A model generated the notes under the pieces. That model ran no database searches. It was given only the letters and a program-made list of their open reading frames with translations, and was not told where the DNA came from. Source: Lithodes maja (taxonomy: Eukaryota > Arthropoda > Malacostraca > Decapoda > Lithodidae). From it: a stretch of DNA of 64,000 nt. The stretch covers positions 44,475 through 108,474 of the forward strand of contig JBAKBP010006617.1 in assembly GCA_037953745.1 (NCBI GenBank), written 5' to 3'. Below, piece after piece: positions 28,063 through 39,330 of the stretch; position 1 is the first letter of the stretch; the number at the start of each line of letters is the position of its first letter. The translations under genes were made by a program, and so were the position numbers.

Positions 28063-29856
28063 TGTGACGTCTACCAGCGTTGGCAGAAGCGCCTCTCGTT
28101 AGCCACTAGCGCTCGCCAGGGACATCGAAATGGGCTACAGTTATCCGAGAATGTTGTTCTTTCTTTCCTAATAATCGCATTGTCACAGACAGTCCAGTGG
28201 TGGTCTTTGTTTTCGTCTGTGACAACGGGTTATATTTTATATCAACAGTAGTGATGATAGTACCAGCGTGGGAATGAGAAAGACTTTCAGAACGAGAAGG
28301 TAGTGAGTGTCTGTAGGTGCGGGTGCATTCCTGCCTCTCACTCGCTATTGGACGGCGTGTCCTGCTGTGTCACGTGACACCTGCTGTCTTGTGACGTCTC
28401 GGCCCGTGATTGGCCGACCATCGCGCCTTTGCGGGCTCCTGTGTAACTTACCTCCTCCGTGAGGGTCTCCAGGAGCTGTCCTCGTCAGGACAGGCTTGGC
28501 GCGCGTGCTTCTAACATCCCTTTGCATACTCTCCCCCGATCACCACCTTTATCACTGTTTCTCTCTCTTAACTTCTTCTTTTCCATTACTTCTCGCCTTT
28601 ATTCAATTACCTATCCCCTTTGGTTCTGCATACGGTTTTCATAGCCGGCCCATTGTATTGCATGCGCCATCCTCAGAGATATTTACATGTACTTAGAATA
28701 GGTTTGAGGGTTCTTAGTTAGTATAGGTTAAGAACTTTGTGTGTGTCTCCATTATTGATTTAGTGTTTCTGCTCTTTTATTTAATGCTAGACTTGGATAA
28801 GGTAACTGTAGTCGTTGTCTCCGATGTGTGTACGGTTTGCTTATACCTACACGACTTCGACCGGTCCTGTGGTAGCCTGGGTTGTCTTTTCGGTTGCGTC
28901 CTTTGCGAGTGCAGCATTGTGTTGACTGAGGGTTTTGGCCTGTTCCAGTTCCACACTTTGCTGCCTCTTTGCTTGTCTTTAGAGGGTCGCCAGGATAGAA
29001 CCAGATACTTGTGATCTGGATCTATCAAGAGAGCACCCTAGTCAATTAACGTAACTTAAAGGATGCAGTCTTAAGGACATCGCTAGGCTACGAGCCTGTC
29101 TTGCTCAACCCCAGTTCCTTACCTAGAGTATCCCAGCTAGACATTATTAATCGAGTAGACACTTGTTAGTATTTAATATAAGCTCTTTGATATGTACGCA
29201 TTATTATTCACAGCATTTATTAGTCTAGGTTGTTGTTGAGTCGCACAACCATAGCCGACTGTTTCGTTGATGAGGAAGTACTTCTTTTAGTGTCGAGTAT
29301 TGCTGCCGTTGCGCATTTATAGTATTCTCGTGTCAGTTAACATTATATGTCCTATCTTTTAGGGTATTCGATTTACACGTGTGGTGTCCTGCCTCCTTCC
29401 TTTATATAGTTCAAGATTAGTACGAGCATCTTATGAGCATCAGACTTTCTTCAGAAGTTTCCAGGTCTATGCTGTAGGACTATACTTCACCCTCTTTCAG
29501 ATAGGAGTGAAGAGTTTATTGTTGTTTAGAGTAACTGTATTAAAGCATCTTTTTATTGTATTAAATCTTGCAGTGATTTAATTGATCTTTCCATAGATTC
29601 CTTTGTATGCATTTTAACGTAACTTGCATCTTGTTTGTTATCAGGCTATACCAGTGTGGGTTAGCCTGAAGTAGAGTACATTTATGCCCAGTTAAGGATA
29701 CCCCGCTATCGCAGATTAACTCTGGAGGGTATAGGTGTTTTGTTCGCCGGCATATAAGTTGGAGGGTTTGGATCTAGCGTACCGTTATTGCATAGTGCCC
29801 TATTACTAGTCCAATCATTAAGTGCCCTTGTTTTATTCGTAGCCCCGGTCGTAACA
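28063..29856 (+). mobile_element. 5' LTR of a Gmr1-like Gypsy element
   Basis: Starts TGTGACGTC and ends CGTAACA, like the 3' LTR. Shared internal words include GACAGTCCAG/GGCAGTCCAG with TCTTTGTTTTCG, and ACTAGTCCAAT near the end. The copy is clearly divergent from the 3' LTR rather than near identical. A 14-bp palindrome GTGTCACGTGACAC (28367-28380) with a CACGTG core could bind bHLH factors. A primer-binding-site candidate TGGCGACC lies at 29859-29866, and the word is repeated about 40 bases later. Confidence 0.7.
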
Positions 29857-30105
29857 AATGGCGACCTTGCCTAGTATCTTATCTTAGTCGTCATACCAAA
29901 TGGCGACCTTAGTCTAGGATTTAGTGAACTAAGAAATAATTGCAGGATTTTTAGACATTTGTTTTTGAGGAATATTTTGGACACGTTGGAATTTTTTTGG
30001 CAACGTAGTATAGCACTTGAGTTGTCTTCAAGCATTTTTTTGAGTGAATAGTGCTACATGAGAGTTTAGGTACTTCTTTTTTTGTATAAACGTTGAGGAT
30101 TTCCG

Positions 30106-31086
30106 GTGGACACTATGTCGAACGACGGATCAGTGTACAGTGAGGACACAGTACGGGAAGAAGGCGAGGAGGTGGAGAAGGTGGAGTTGTTAAGCGGCGT
30201 TCGGGTGGTGAACAATGAGGAGGATGCTCGGATATTTTTGGAGGAGCCTGTGTCAGCGGATCATGTGTCGGGGCTAGACCGGTACGGACTGCAGTGTGTA
30301 ACCACGGTCTTAGGGTTTCCCGGTACTAGCGGTTTGTCGAGAGGTGAGCTGGCTACCTGAGTGCTCGGTGGGGTGCGTGGGGCTTCGGGTGGAGCGGGAG
30401 CTGGGGCACCTTCGGCCCAGCCCCCATTCCACTCGACTCCTACCATGGCGCCCCCTCGGGCTCCGGAGCCGGGTACGTTCCCGCAGGCCGATGCCCGCTG
30501 GCGGTTGGGTATGCCTCTAGATGATTCACGGGGTGGGTCCCCGATAGTAGCACCCCCTCCTCAAGGTTTGTCTTCCGAGATGTTGTTTCAGCTCGAACTC
30601 TCCAAACTTCAGGCTGAGCAACGAAAGCATGAGGCTGAGCTCGAGCAGCGGCAGCGAGAGGCTGAGCTCAAGTATAAGTGTGAGAATGAGCTCAAGCAGA
30701 GAGAGGCTGACCTTCAGGTTGAGGCTACGAAGTACTGTGCATACATACAGCTTGAGAAGTCTCGGGTGGAGTCGACAGGGCAGCGTGTCGGTTCCGGGAA
30801 TCGAGGTCTTGATCAGTCTTTATCGCACCTTCTTAAGTTAGTCCCTGCATTTGACGAGTCGGGTGTCACAGAGTTTTTCCTGCGTTTTGAGAAGAAGTGC
30901 CGGGAGGACCAATGGCCCGAGGTTAAGTTGGCAGCCCTTGTTTCCTCTAGGTTGGTTGGCAAAGGACTCAAGTCATATGATGCGTTGCCCTTGGAGTCTT
31001 GCATCGATTATGAGGTATTGAAGGAATCTGTTCTGCGGGCGTACGAGTTACAACCAGAGACATATAGGTTGAAGTTTCGGGGATGA
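30106..31086 (+). pseudogene. Gypsy gag, copy 1 (SCAN-like), stop-interrupted
   Basis: One frame broken by a TGA at 30358-30360; the second copy has TGT (Cys) at that place, so this is a point mutation. The order is an acidic N-terminus, a Gly/Pro-rich linker, a coiled coil of Glu/Gln/Arg (about 30590-30720), and then a capsid part with FEKKCREDQWPE, ALPLESCIDYE and AYELQPETYRLKFRG. This capsid part has the signature of the Gmr1-type gag from which vertebrate SCAN domains derive. The frame stops just after LKFRG, where copy 2 begins, so the capsid C-terminal half is missing. Confidence 0.7.
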
Positions 31087-31087
31087 A

Positions 31088-32360
31088 ATGGTTAATCAGG
31101 TGAACTGTGAGGAGGATGCTAGGATATTTTTGCAATGGCCTGTTACTGCCGAGCGGTTGGAGGGTATGGATCGGTACGGTCTTCAATGCCTGGCCACAGC
31201 TATCGGTCATGCGGGTACTAGCAGCATGACCAGGGATAACTTGATAACGTGTGTACTGGGCAGGGTGACTGGTGAGCGAGATGGGTTGAGTGCTCAGAGC
31301 CCTTCGGCCATGCTTCCCCTACACTCGACTCCCAGCCATCCCAGTGGTTAGCCGACCCCGGGTACGCTTCCACAGTTGGGTGGTGACTGGCAGGGTGGGT
31401 TGCCCCTGGGGGGACCACCGGTAATTTCAAACATTGTAGCACCTTCACCTCCTCCAGGGTTAACTCCAGAATTATTGTATCAGCTCGAATTAGCTAAGAT
31501 TCAACAGCAACAAAGGGCATGTGAGCTTCAGCTTCAGCAGCATATAGAATTAGCCAAGATAAAAGAGAGAAAAAGTCAACAGCAACAAAGGGCAAGTGAG
31601 CAGCAAATAGAGCTAGCAAAAATCCAAGCCGAGTCGACTAGGTACTGTGCCGACAGGGACGTAGAGAAGTCGCGAGTAGAGACAACGGGACAGCGACTTG
31701 GGGCTGGTAACCGTGCTCATGATCAATCTCTCGCACTTATTGAAACTGGTTCCGGTGTTTGATGAGAGTGGTGTAACAGAATTGTTTGCACGCTTTGAGA
31801 AGAAGTGCCAGGAACACCAGTGGCCAGAGAATAAATGGGCAGCACTTGTATCCTCTAGATTAATAGGCAAGGGTCTTAAAGCCTACGATGCGTTACCTTT
31901 GGAGTCATGTATTGTGTATGAGGATCTCAAGGAGGCTGTCCTGAGGGCTTACGAACTGCAACCAGAAACGTACCGTTTGAAGTTCCGGGGTGTAACTAAG
32001 GGAAGAGATAGCACCTTTTTGGAACACGCCCGGGACTTGTCCGATGCTATGGGGAACTGGCTCCGATCTGAGAAGGTAACAACGTTTGATGGAGTTAAGC
32101 AGTTGATGATGTTGGAGCAGTTCTTTAAGAGCACGGGCGGTGATCTAACTTTGAACTTAAAGGAGAAAAACCCAAGAACTCTAGTCGAAGCAGCAGAAAT
32201 GGCTGATCGACGGCTGTCGTTGATTCGGTGTTGCGGGTCCTCAAAGAAGTACGATGCAAGTGCTAGGGACCGTTATGCTCCCCCTCCCCGTAGCAATGAC
32301 ACATTTAAACAAAAGAGCAATGAAACTAAAACTGAATCCAAACCTAACCACGCCGTATGA
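31088..32360 (+). pseudogene. Gypsy gag, copy 2 (SCAN-like), with stop and frameshift
   Basis: Repeats the architecture of copy 1 from CEEDARIFLQWPV onward, with an in-frame TAG at 31349 and a frameshift around 31700-31760. Unlike copy 1 it continues past LKFRG through EHARDLSDAMGNWL, LMMLEQFF and NPRTLVEAAEMADRR, completing the SCAN-like capsid. The two copies share most residues of the capsid core but differ widely in the linker, so they come from related rather than identical elements. Confidence 0.7.
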
Positions 32361-33046
32361 GAAAAGTCAGGGGCTTTTTACATCACAGTATAAGCCGAAA
32401 CCGAAATTTATGTGTTTTAAGTGCCACCAGGAGGGTCATAAGGCAAATGAGTGCCCTAGTCGACCTCCTCCGGCAGCCGTGTCTTTTGCTCACGGCATTG
32501 GAGTGTTCAAGAGGACATCGGAGTTTGTTAGAGGCAATTCTTCCGAGGTAAATACACTGCCAGTGCAGAAGGATCCGGAAGGCTTATTCCCTGTCCGTGA
32601 TGCCTTTAGTGACCACAGGGGACTCGGTTGTGTGGAGTGGGGGGGCTAGAAGACATGAGGTGAGAATTTTGCGTGACACTGGGGCATCGCAAACATTGTT
32701 GAGGAATTTCACTGGTAAACCTGTAAATAAGGCACGGGTGGTTGTGGTTCAGGGGGTTAATGCAACAAGGTCATACCCGCTTGTAAGAATGAAGATGGAA
32801 GTTGATGGTGTGACTCGTGACCTGGATGTAGGAATTTTGGAGAAGTTACCTGTTGGGGGCGTCGACCTCCTTCTCGACAACGACTTTGCGGGGCCTACTT
32901 CTGAGGCTCCACCCTTGGTCGTTGCCGAGAAGCCGGCCAACGTGAGTAGGGAGGAGCAGGAGTGGGTTGAGAAGTGTCCGGTGCAACCTATGGCGTGTGT
33001 TGTCACCAGATCTCTTGCATCCAGGGAGTCACATTCTGGTCAATAG
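32254..33046 (+). pseudogene. Gypsy nucleocapsid zinc knuckle and protease remnants
   Basis: A CCHC knuckle CFKCHQEGHKANEC lies at about 32409-32452. An aspartic protease active site ILRDTGASQTLL is at about 32660-32700 in another frame, followed by flap-like DVGILEKLPVGGVDLLL. The frames change between them. No reverse transcriptase follows the protease. Confidence 0.75.
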
Positions 33047-33082
33047 TCTTTAGACAAGCGGAGGAAAGGTACCGAGAAGGGG

Positions 33083-33955
33083 TTGAAAGTTGATGCGGTT
33101 GAGAGTTTAGTATCAACGGACATTCTCGGGGACTCATTATTAGGACCGATTTTCGAGTCTGGAGAAGACCCATTAACTGTCACTAAGAAGGCAGAGGATG
33201 GGCTTAAAAAGACGAAGAGACAGCAACGATACACAGAGAGAGAGCAACGGGAGGCTAAATTCAATGTAGGAGGGGGGCATGAGTTGTTTCGCAAACACTT
33301 AGATAAGCTTGCTCCTTCGGACATTCGTAAATTGCAATTAAAAGACCCGGAGGTTCTTGAATGTGGTACCGGTGCTGTCGAGTTGGAGGAGGACAGTGAT
33401 GCACAGTCGGGAGATTTTTACAAGTATCTCCTGACCATCATGGAGGTAGCAACAAGGTACCCTGACGCGTACCCTATGAGAAATGGGTCAGCGAAGACGG
33501 TGGTCCGAAGCTTGCTAGTGTATTTTTCCCGGTATGGTTACCCGCAGGGGATTCAGGCAGACCAAGGATCCAACTTCACTTCTAGCCTCTTTGTTCAAGC
33601 AGTGCCGCAGCATGGGATTGTTACGGTTGTGTCATCTGCGTATCATCCGGAGAGCCAGGGTGTGTTAGAGCGATGGCACTCAGCCTTAAAATCTGTGCTT
33701 CGTTGTTGTTGCTTTGAGGGTGGGAAAGGTTGGGATCTTGGCCTGCCATATGTTTTATTTGCTGCACGGGAGGTACCTGGGGAAAGTTTGGGATTCAGCC
33801 CTAATGAGCTTGTCTTTGGACACCGTGTCAGAGGGCCTCTCCATATGGTTAAAGAAATATGGGAGGGTGCAGATAAACCTTGTTCTATGCTCAAGTATGT
33901 CCCGACAGTCGAGAACGGATGTTGCGCAGTCTGGAGTTGGCTGGCCGTAATTTGA
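33083..33955 (+). pseudogene. Gypsy integrase core, N-terminally deleted
   Basis: The core shows FYKYLLTIMEVATRYPDAYP, QADQGSNFTSSLF (second Asp) and YHPESQGVLERWHSALK (Glu). The HHCC zinc module and the first catalytic Asp block are missing; a short unrelated segment precedes the core. It is downstream of the protease and upstream of the RNase H, the reverse of normal Gypsy order. The frame breaks near 33900 and continues in 33880-34776. Confidence 0.75.
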
Positions 33956-34776
33956 CTAGCTCTCAGGCCCTCATGAAGGACAGGTACGACCTCAAGGTTA
34001 AACTCAGGGAGTTTCACGTGGGTCAGGAGGTGTTGATTCTACCGCCCCTTGTAGGTCATCCCTTATCCGCGAAGTACACTGGTCCTTATAGGGTGGTTGA
34101 GAGGCTATCGGACCTGGATTGCTTGGTGGCCGCTCCAGACAGACGTAGGCGCAATCAGGTATGTCACGTTAATCTCATGAAGGAGTATGTGAGGCACCCC
34201 CCCGAGCCTCTCACTGTGCCTGTGATGACGTTTAGCAGTCAAGGTGGAGAAGGAGAACAGGACAGTCAAGCTCAGGTGGAGGATAACTGGAAGGATAAGA
34301 AAGTCAAATGGGCGCCTGAGTGTGAGAAGGCGTTTAGCGTAGTAAAACACCTGTTGTGCACTCACCCGATCCTCAGGGCCCCTGACTTTAGCCAACCTTT
34401 CCAACTAGCAACGGATGCTAGTGGTGTGGGGGCTGGTGCCGTCCTTATGCAAAAGGACGATGATGGGCTGGAACATCCTGTTAGTTTCTACTCGAAGAAG
34501 TTCAATTCAGCCCAAAAGAACTACTCTGTTGTCGAGAAGGAGCTACTGGCTGTTGTGCTTGGGCATTTCGAGGTCTATGTTCCAGCCTATGGTCCGGTCG
34601 TTGTAGTTTACACAGATCATCACCCTCTCAAGTTCTTGGACCAGTTTCACAATCGGAATATGAGGCTGACCAGGTGGTCACTAAGTTTATTGGTATATTA
34701 CCTGGACATACGCCATATTGCCGGTTGTGACAACGTGGTTGCAGATTGTCTTTCAAGGGTATATGATCCTGGGTAG
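33880..34776 (+). pseudogene. Gypsy integrase C-terminus joined to RNase H
   Basis: The first third is the integrase C-terminal barrel (GPYRVVERLSDLDCLV, ending VCHVNLMKEY). After about 40 residues comes the reverse transcriptase thumb (CEKAFSVVKHLLCTHPILRA) and a complete RNase H (LATDASGVGAGAVL, YSVVEKELLAVV, VYTDHHPLKFLD, DNVVADCLSR). The RT fingers and palm, including YxDD, are absent, so RT was deleted between integrase and RNase H. Integrase upstream of RT/RNase H is the Gmr1-clade order. Confidence 0.75.
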
Positions 34777-35253
34777 ATTGACACACGGGTAGCCTCCTGC
34801 TTTAGTTTGAATAGTATTTTGCGCTTGGTACTTGTTGGCTCGCGGTTGTAGCCCAGCGTATTGGGTCGTAAAGCAGGAGTTGAGCGTTTGGTATAGAAGA
34901 AAAATACTAGGCTTGTCCCTACAGTGCAGCCGAAATAAAAAAATTAAAAACATAAAAATCAAATAAAAAAAAAATCTTTCTTTGATAGTTGAATTTTTTC
35001 AGTATGTTATAGCAGTAATTCTGAGTTGCACTCCTCTCAGAATGCTGGGCTAGAGAAGCTCGCTCTTGAGGAGCATAACTACATATGATTTAACCTATTG
35101 TGTTGGGGAGGGTTATAATTTTGTAAAATGTTTTGTTGAGAACTGTGCCCGATATTTTACTGCCGCTGGGTGATGGGAAGTAGAGATATAGCATGGGTTC
35201 TAACAATCAGATTTTTGTGAGCCTTGGGCCTCTGAGAAAAATCTTGGGGGGGG
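34777..35253. other. Gypsy 3' untranslated region
   Basis: Follows the RNase H stop and runs to the polypurine tract. It has an A-rich patch at 34935-34975. No gene is seen. Confidence 0.5.
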
Positions 35254-37071
35254 TGTGACGTTAACCACTCCGTTAGAACCGCATGGCTTGTCCTACAGTG
35301 ACTCGCTAGGATCGCCAGGGCAGTGGATGTGACTACAGTTGATGTATTGTTGTGTGTTTTATTTCATATGAAAGCTCGTGTCATGGGCAGTCCAGAAAGG
35401 CTCTTTGTTTTCGCCCATGTCAAGGCCTTATATATTTAATTGCAGAGTATATGTTTTATCATTAAGTAGTAATGATAGGATTTGAGAGAGAGCGAGAGAG
35501 AGAGTAGAACAGAGTGTGGGGAGGCGCGCAGTGTTTTGCTATACTCGATGACGTCATAGCTGGCTGGCCTCGTGGGGATTCGTTGGAGGAGTTTTTTACC
35601 ATGCTTGGTGACGTCGTGTTTGGCTAGCTTCTTTAGCATTGGCTAGAGGACTTGTTACCCCTTTTTCTACGCGGTTCGAACTAGTGCTAGTATATATACA
35701 GCTCTCTCGCTACTTTCTCCCCCATATCTGGTTTCTAGAACGCATCCCTCTTATCCCTTTGATACCTGTCTCCCTTCCTGCACCTGAGAACCTTTTCCTC
35801 TGCCTATCTCTCTCATTTTCCATATCTTTCACCACCTTTTATTAATATTATACCCCCTCTGGTTAACTCTGCATAATCAGCTTCATGCTGGCCAGTTGTA
35901 TTGTGCGTTAAGGTCTTATATAACCCATGTATGTTAGTTGTTACGATAAGTTGATCACGAAGCATTGGTTGGCATTCATATTGTTCAGTACTGCTTCCTA
36001 TAATAATTAGTGTTCTGCTGGATTAGATAATGCTAGACTAGGAGTCTGATACTATAAGGTATTGTTTCCGATGGGTGCTGGCTTTAGTTAAAAGCTGCAC
36101 GACATACCTGAGAACTGGAGTTGATTGGGTAAATTCTAGTCTGTGTGCCATTGAGAGTAGAGCATGCACGAATGAGGGCTTTTTGCCTATGCCATTCTGC
36201 ACTGTTCTAGGCTCGGTAGTTTGTCTTTGAGGTACGCCAGGAGAACGCTTAATACTTCGGTATTAAGGTTTCTCAAGAGAGCTACCCTTCCCTATAACGT
36301 AATATTTGATGCACAGACTTGAGATTTGCACTAGGCTATGCGGCATGCCATGCACACCAGTATCTCGTATCATTGACTCTAGCTAGACTTTATCAGTCAC
36401 AGTAGACATTAAGTATATTAAACCAATTACTCTTTTTATGCATACCCGTTTATGATTACACAAGCATTTCGCAGCCTAGTTTGATGTATTGAGACACAAA
36501 GACTTAGGCTCTTTTTGTTGATAGGAATACTGCATTGTCGTGGCGATTATTATTAGTGTTTTAGCGTTTAGGATATTCTTGGCTCCGACTGCATTATATA
36601 TCCTGCCTTTTTGTGTGCATAGCCTGCACGAGCATTGTTCCGCTGCCTGCCTTTTTGGGTTCCATTTCCGATTCGAGCATCTTGATAGCATCTAACATTT
36701 AAAGAAGATTCCTTGTTGGTGTTGAAGGACTTTAGTGCACTTTCTTTCATGCAGGAGTGCCTGACATTTATTGATTAAAGTAACGTAAGATGTAACTTCT
36801 CTTACCACCTTACTTTGCATACCATAACCAAGCACCTTCGGTTATAGGTAGTAATTGGCTGTTTTCACATAACATTAAGCCTAGAGTAGACGCACATTTA
36901 TTGAGAGTTTAATAACCTATTATTGCATATAGAACTCTGCAGAGTGTTTGTGTTCTTTGTTCACTGGGATTATACATCATAGGTTGGATCTAGCGCTTTC
37001 GGTTGTAGCATTTATGCCATTACTAGTCCAATGAATAAGAGCCCTGATATATTTAACCCTCAGTCGTAACA
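35254..37071 (+). mobile_element. 3' LTR of the Gypsy element
   Basis: A polypurine tract AAAAATCTTGGGGGGGG (about 35237-35253) precedes TGTGACG, and the LTR ends CGTAACA at 37071. Length is 1,818 bases against 1,794 for the 5' LTR. The five bases before the 5' LTR (AAGAA) and after the 3' LTR (CCAGG) do not match, so no target-site duplication remains. Confidence 0.75.
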
Positions 37072-38090
37072 CCAGGCAGCCTAGGGAACTACTACTACAG
37101 GCAGACTGATAAACAATATTTGAAACTCACCATAAACAACATACCCCTAACACACACACACTCACCCAAAATCCTAGGAGTAACATATGATACTCAAATG
37201 ACATTCAAACAGCACACCACAAACATTAAAAAGAAACTGACACCCAGACTTAATGCCCTCAGGTCACTTGCCCACATAAAATTTGGCCACAACAAAGAAA
37301 CCACCACCACAGTTTACAAACAATACATAAGATCAGTGATGGAGTACGCAAGCCCGGCCTGGGCTTCTAACCTAGCTGAAACACATCATAAGACCTTACA
37401 GACTATTCAATATAAAGCCCTAAAAATCATCACAGGCTGCACAGCTACTTCACCTACAGATCACCTACATCAAGAAACCATAGTCCTCAAAGTCAAAGAC
37501 CATCTGGACATGAGAGGCACTCAATTCCTGGCAGCAGCCTCCACGAACCAACACCACTCACTACACTACATGGCAACACATCCACAGACACCAAGACATT
37601 TTAAAACAACACCCAGCACACGCTATCACACACAAATACTATCTTCTCTCCCTCCCTGCCCACCCCAAACCAGCTTCCAGAAACACATCCATACTCATAT
37701 TTTTCGTCGTTCCATCCACTCACTCATAAACAACACACAGCTGCAGGCACGACCTCCCGAAGTCCATCCTTCTGAATCCTCCCTTCCTCGCGAGGACAGA
37801 GTCCACCTGGCCAGGCTGAGATGCGGACACCATCCAGCCCTTCTGAGCTATCAGAAGAGACTGGATGACTCTGTCGTCGACTCCTGCCCAGGTTGTAACA
37901 CAGCACCCCATACTATTAAACATGTAATAGGAGACTGCATTTCACACAACCACTTATGCCAACAACACAATCTACACTACTTGAGAGCTCTGTGGGAAAG
38001 CCCAACCATGGCCATGGCCTTCCTTAGGGACTCGGGGCTGTTCGGCCAGGCAGCTTAGGGAACAACAACAACAACAACAAATATTTGCAA
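37072..38090 (+). mobile_element. Non-LTR retrotransposon 3' part, 5' truncated
   Basis: The 312-codon frame (37120-38058) is the C-terminal end of a LINE pol: thumb-like ILGVTYDTQMTFKQH, VYKQYIRSVMEYASPAW, and a terminal CPGCN-x-APHTIKHVIGDC zinc knuckle. It ends in an (AAC)n tail at about 38062-38080. Bases 37072-37098 (CCAGGCAGCCTAGGGAACTA) repeat the element's own 3' end (38048-38072), so the tail of a second copy sits directly upstream. The catalytic RT motif is not in this piece. Confidence 0.75.
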
Positions 38091-39330
38091 TTGTGACATG
38101 ACTATTTGGACAATCCAACAACTACTGAGTATTCATTATCCAAAATACATTATTCAATAATACTGAAAGTCTCTAGGTCTCAATAAAATAGTTATGCTAA
38201 GTTCACTCTTATTAATCTTAAGTGGCCTTATTCAGATAGAGAGCTTTGACTGCCGCGCTGGAAGGAGAAGGTCGAGTTGGGCCGGTGCATTCGGCACCCT
38301 TCATTGGGGTCAGGCTACTTGGCCATGAATCAACCTGACACCAAAACAAATATCACATCAGCATATATCACTACATCACTACATACTACACTCAAACATA
38401 CAAATCCTGGCCCAAAGTGAAACCTTGGACAGAAAAATGAACCTCTTAAATGTAAATATTGGGTGAAGAATTAATAAGATTCTAGTTAGTTCAGGATAGC
38501 TTTTAACATTTATGGCCACGAATTTCGTTCTAGAGTGTCTAAACAGTTAATTACAAAAATTATCAGCGCCTTGTTAACCTGAACATGATACAAGACATAC
38601 ATTTAATCCTTGCATGGTCAGTTTCCAAGGCAAGATACTACCTGTATTAACACAACTTTGATGCTACAGCTGGATCAAGATATTCTTTTGGCCCACTCCA
38701 TGTTTATATTACTTATCTAAGTAGGCTTATTGGATCAGAGACAAGGCAAAAAACTATACTTAATTGATCTAAATACATGCACACTTAAACACTGAATGAG
38801 CCATAAGAGGTACAGTTTCATTATCATGTCCTTATTGGACTGTTATAGAAAACATATATGGAATACTAGAATAATATCATCTAAAGTGTTTTACTAAGAT
38901 AGTATTTGCTTCATATTTATGGATATGAAGATTGGTCTCCACATATGTCTCGTAGCTCTGGTTGTGGGAGGTTTTCTGCCTGGCTGGTGGAAAGCAACAT
39001 GCCAGCAAAAGTAACACATGGATGCACATTGGGGAACCTGCTTCAATGGTGATTGACTCTGGGTCCAGCAAATCTGTGGCTTATTTAAGAGTTCCTCTAG
39101 TGGGCCCCACCTTCCTATTGGTGCCCTAAGTCTCCCTCGGTCTCTGAGCTACTAGCTGACTTCCTCGTCCTAGTATCTTCTCTTAGGAAGCTAGGCCTAA
39201 CGATGTAAATAGTCAATGGAACTTTCTTAAGCATAGCCTTATCGTTGCCACTGACAAAGTCTGTGGGAAAACAAAGGGTCAACCCAGGAATAAGACCCCC
39301 TGGTGGTGGAACGATTAGGTCGAACATGCT
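38091..39330. other. Host non-coding region, no gene seen
   Basis: Only short frames of no recognisable content. The segment 38230-38345 (GGCCGGTGCATTCGGCACCC) is more GC-rich and may belong to an unidentified repeat. Confidence 0.4.
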
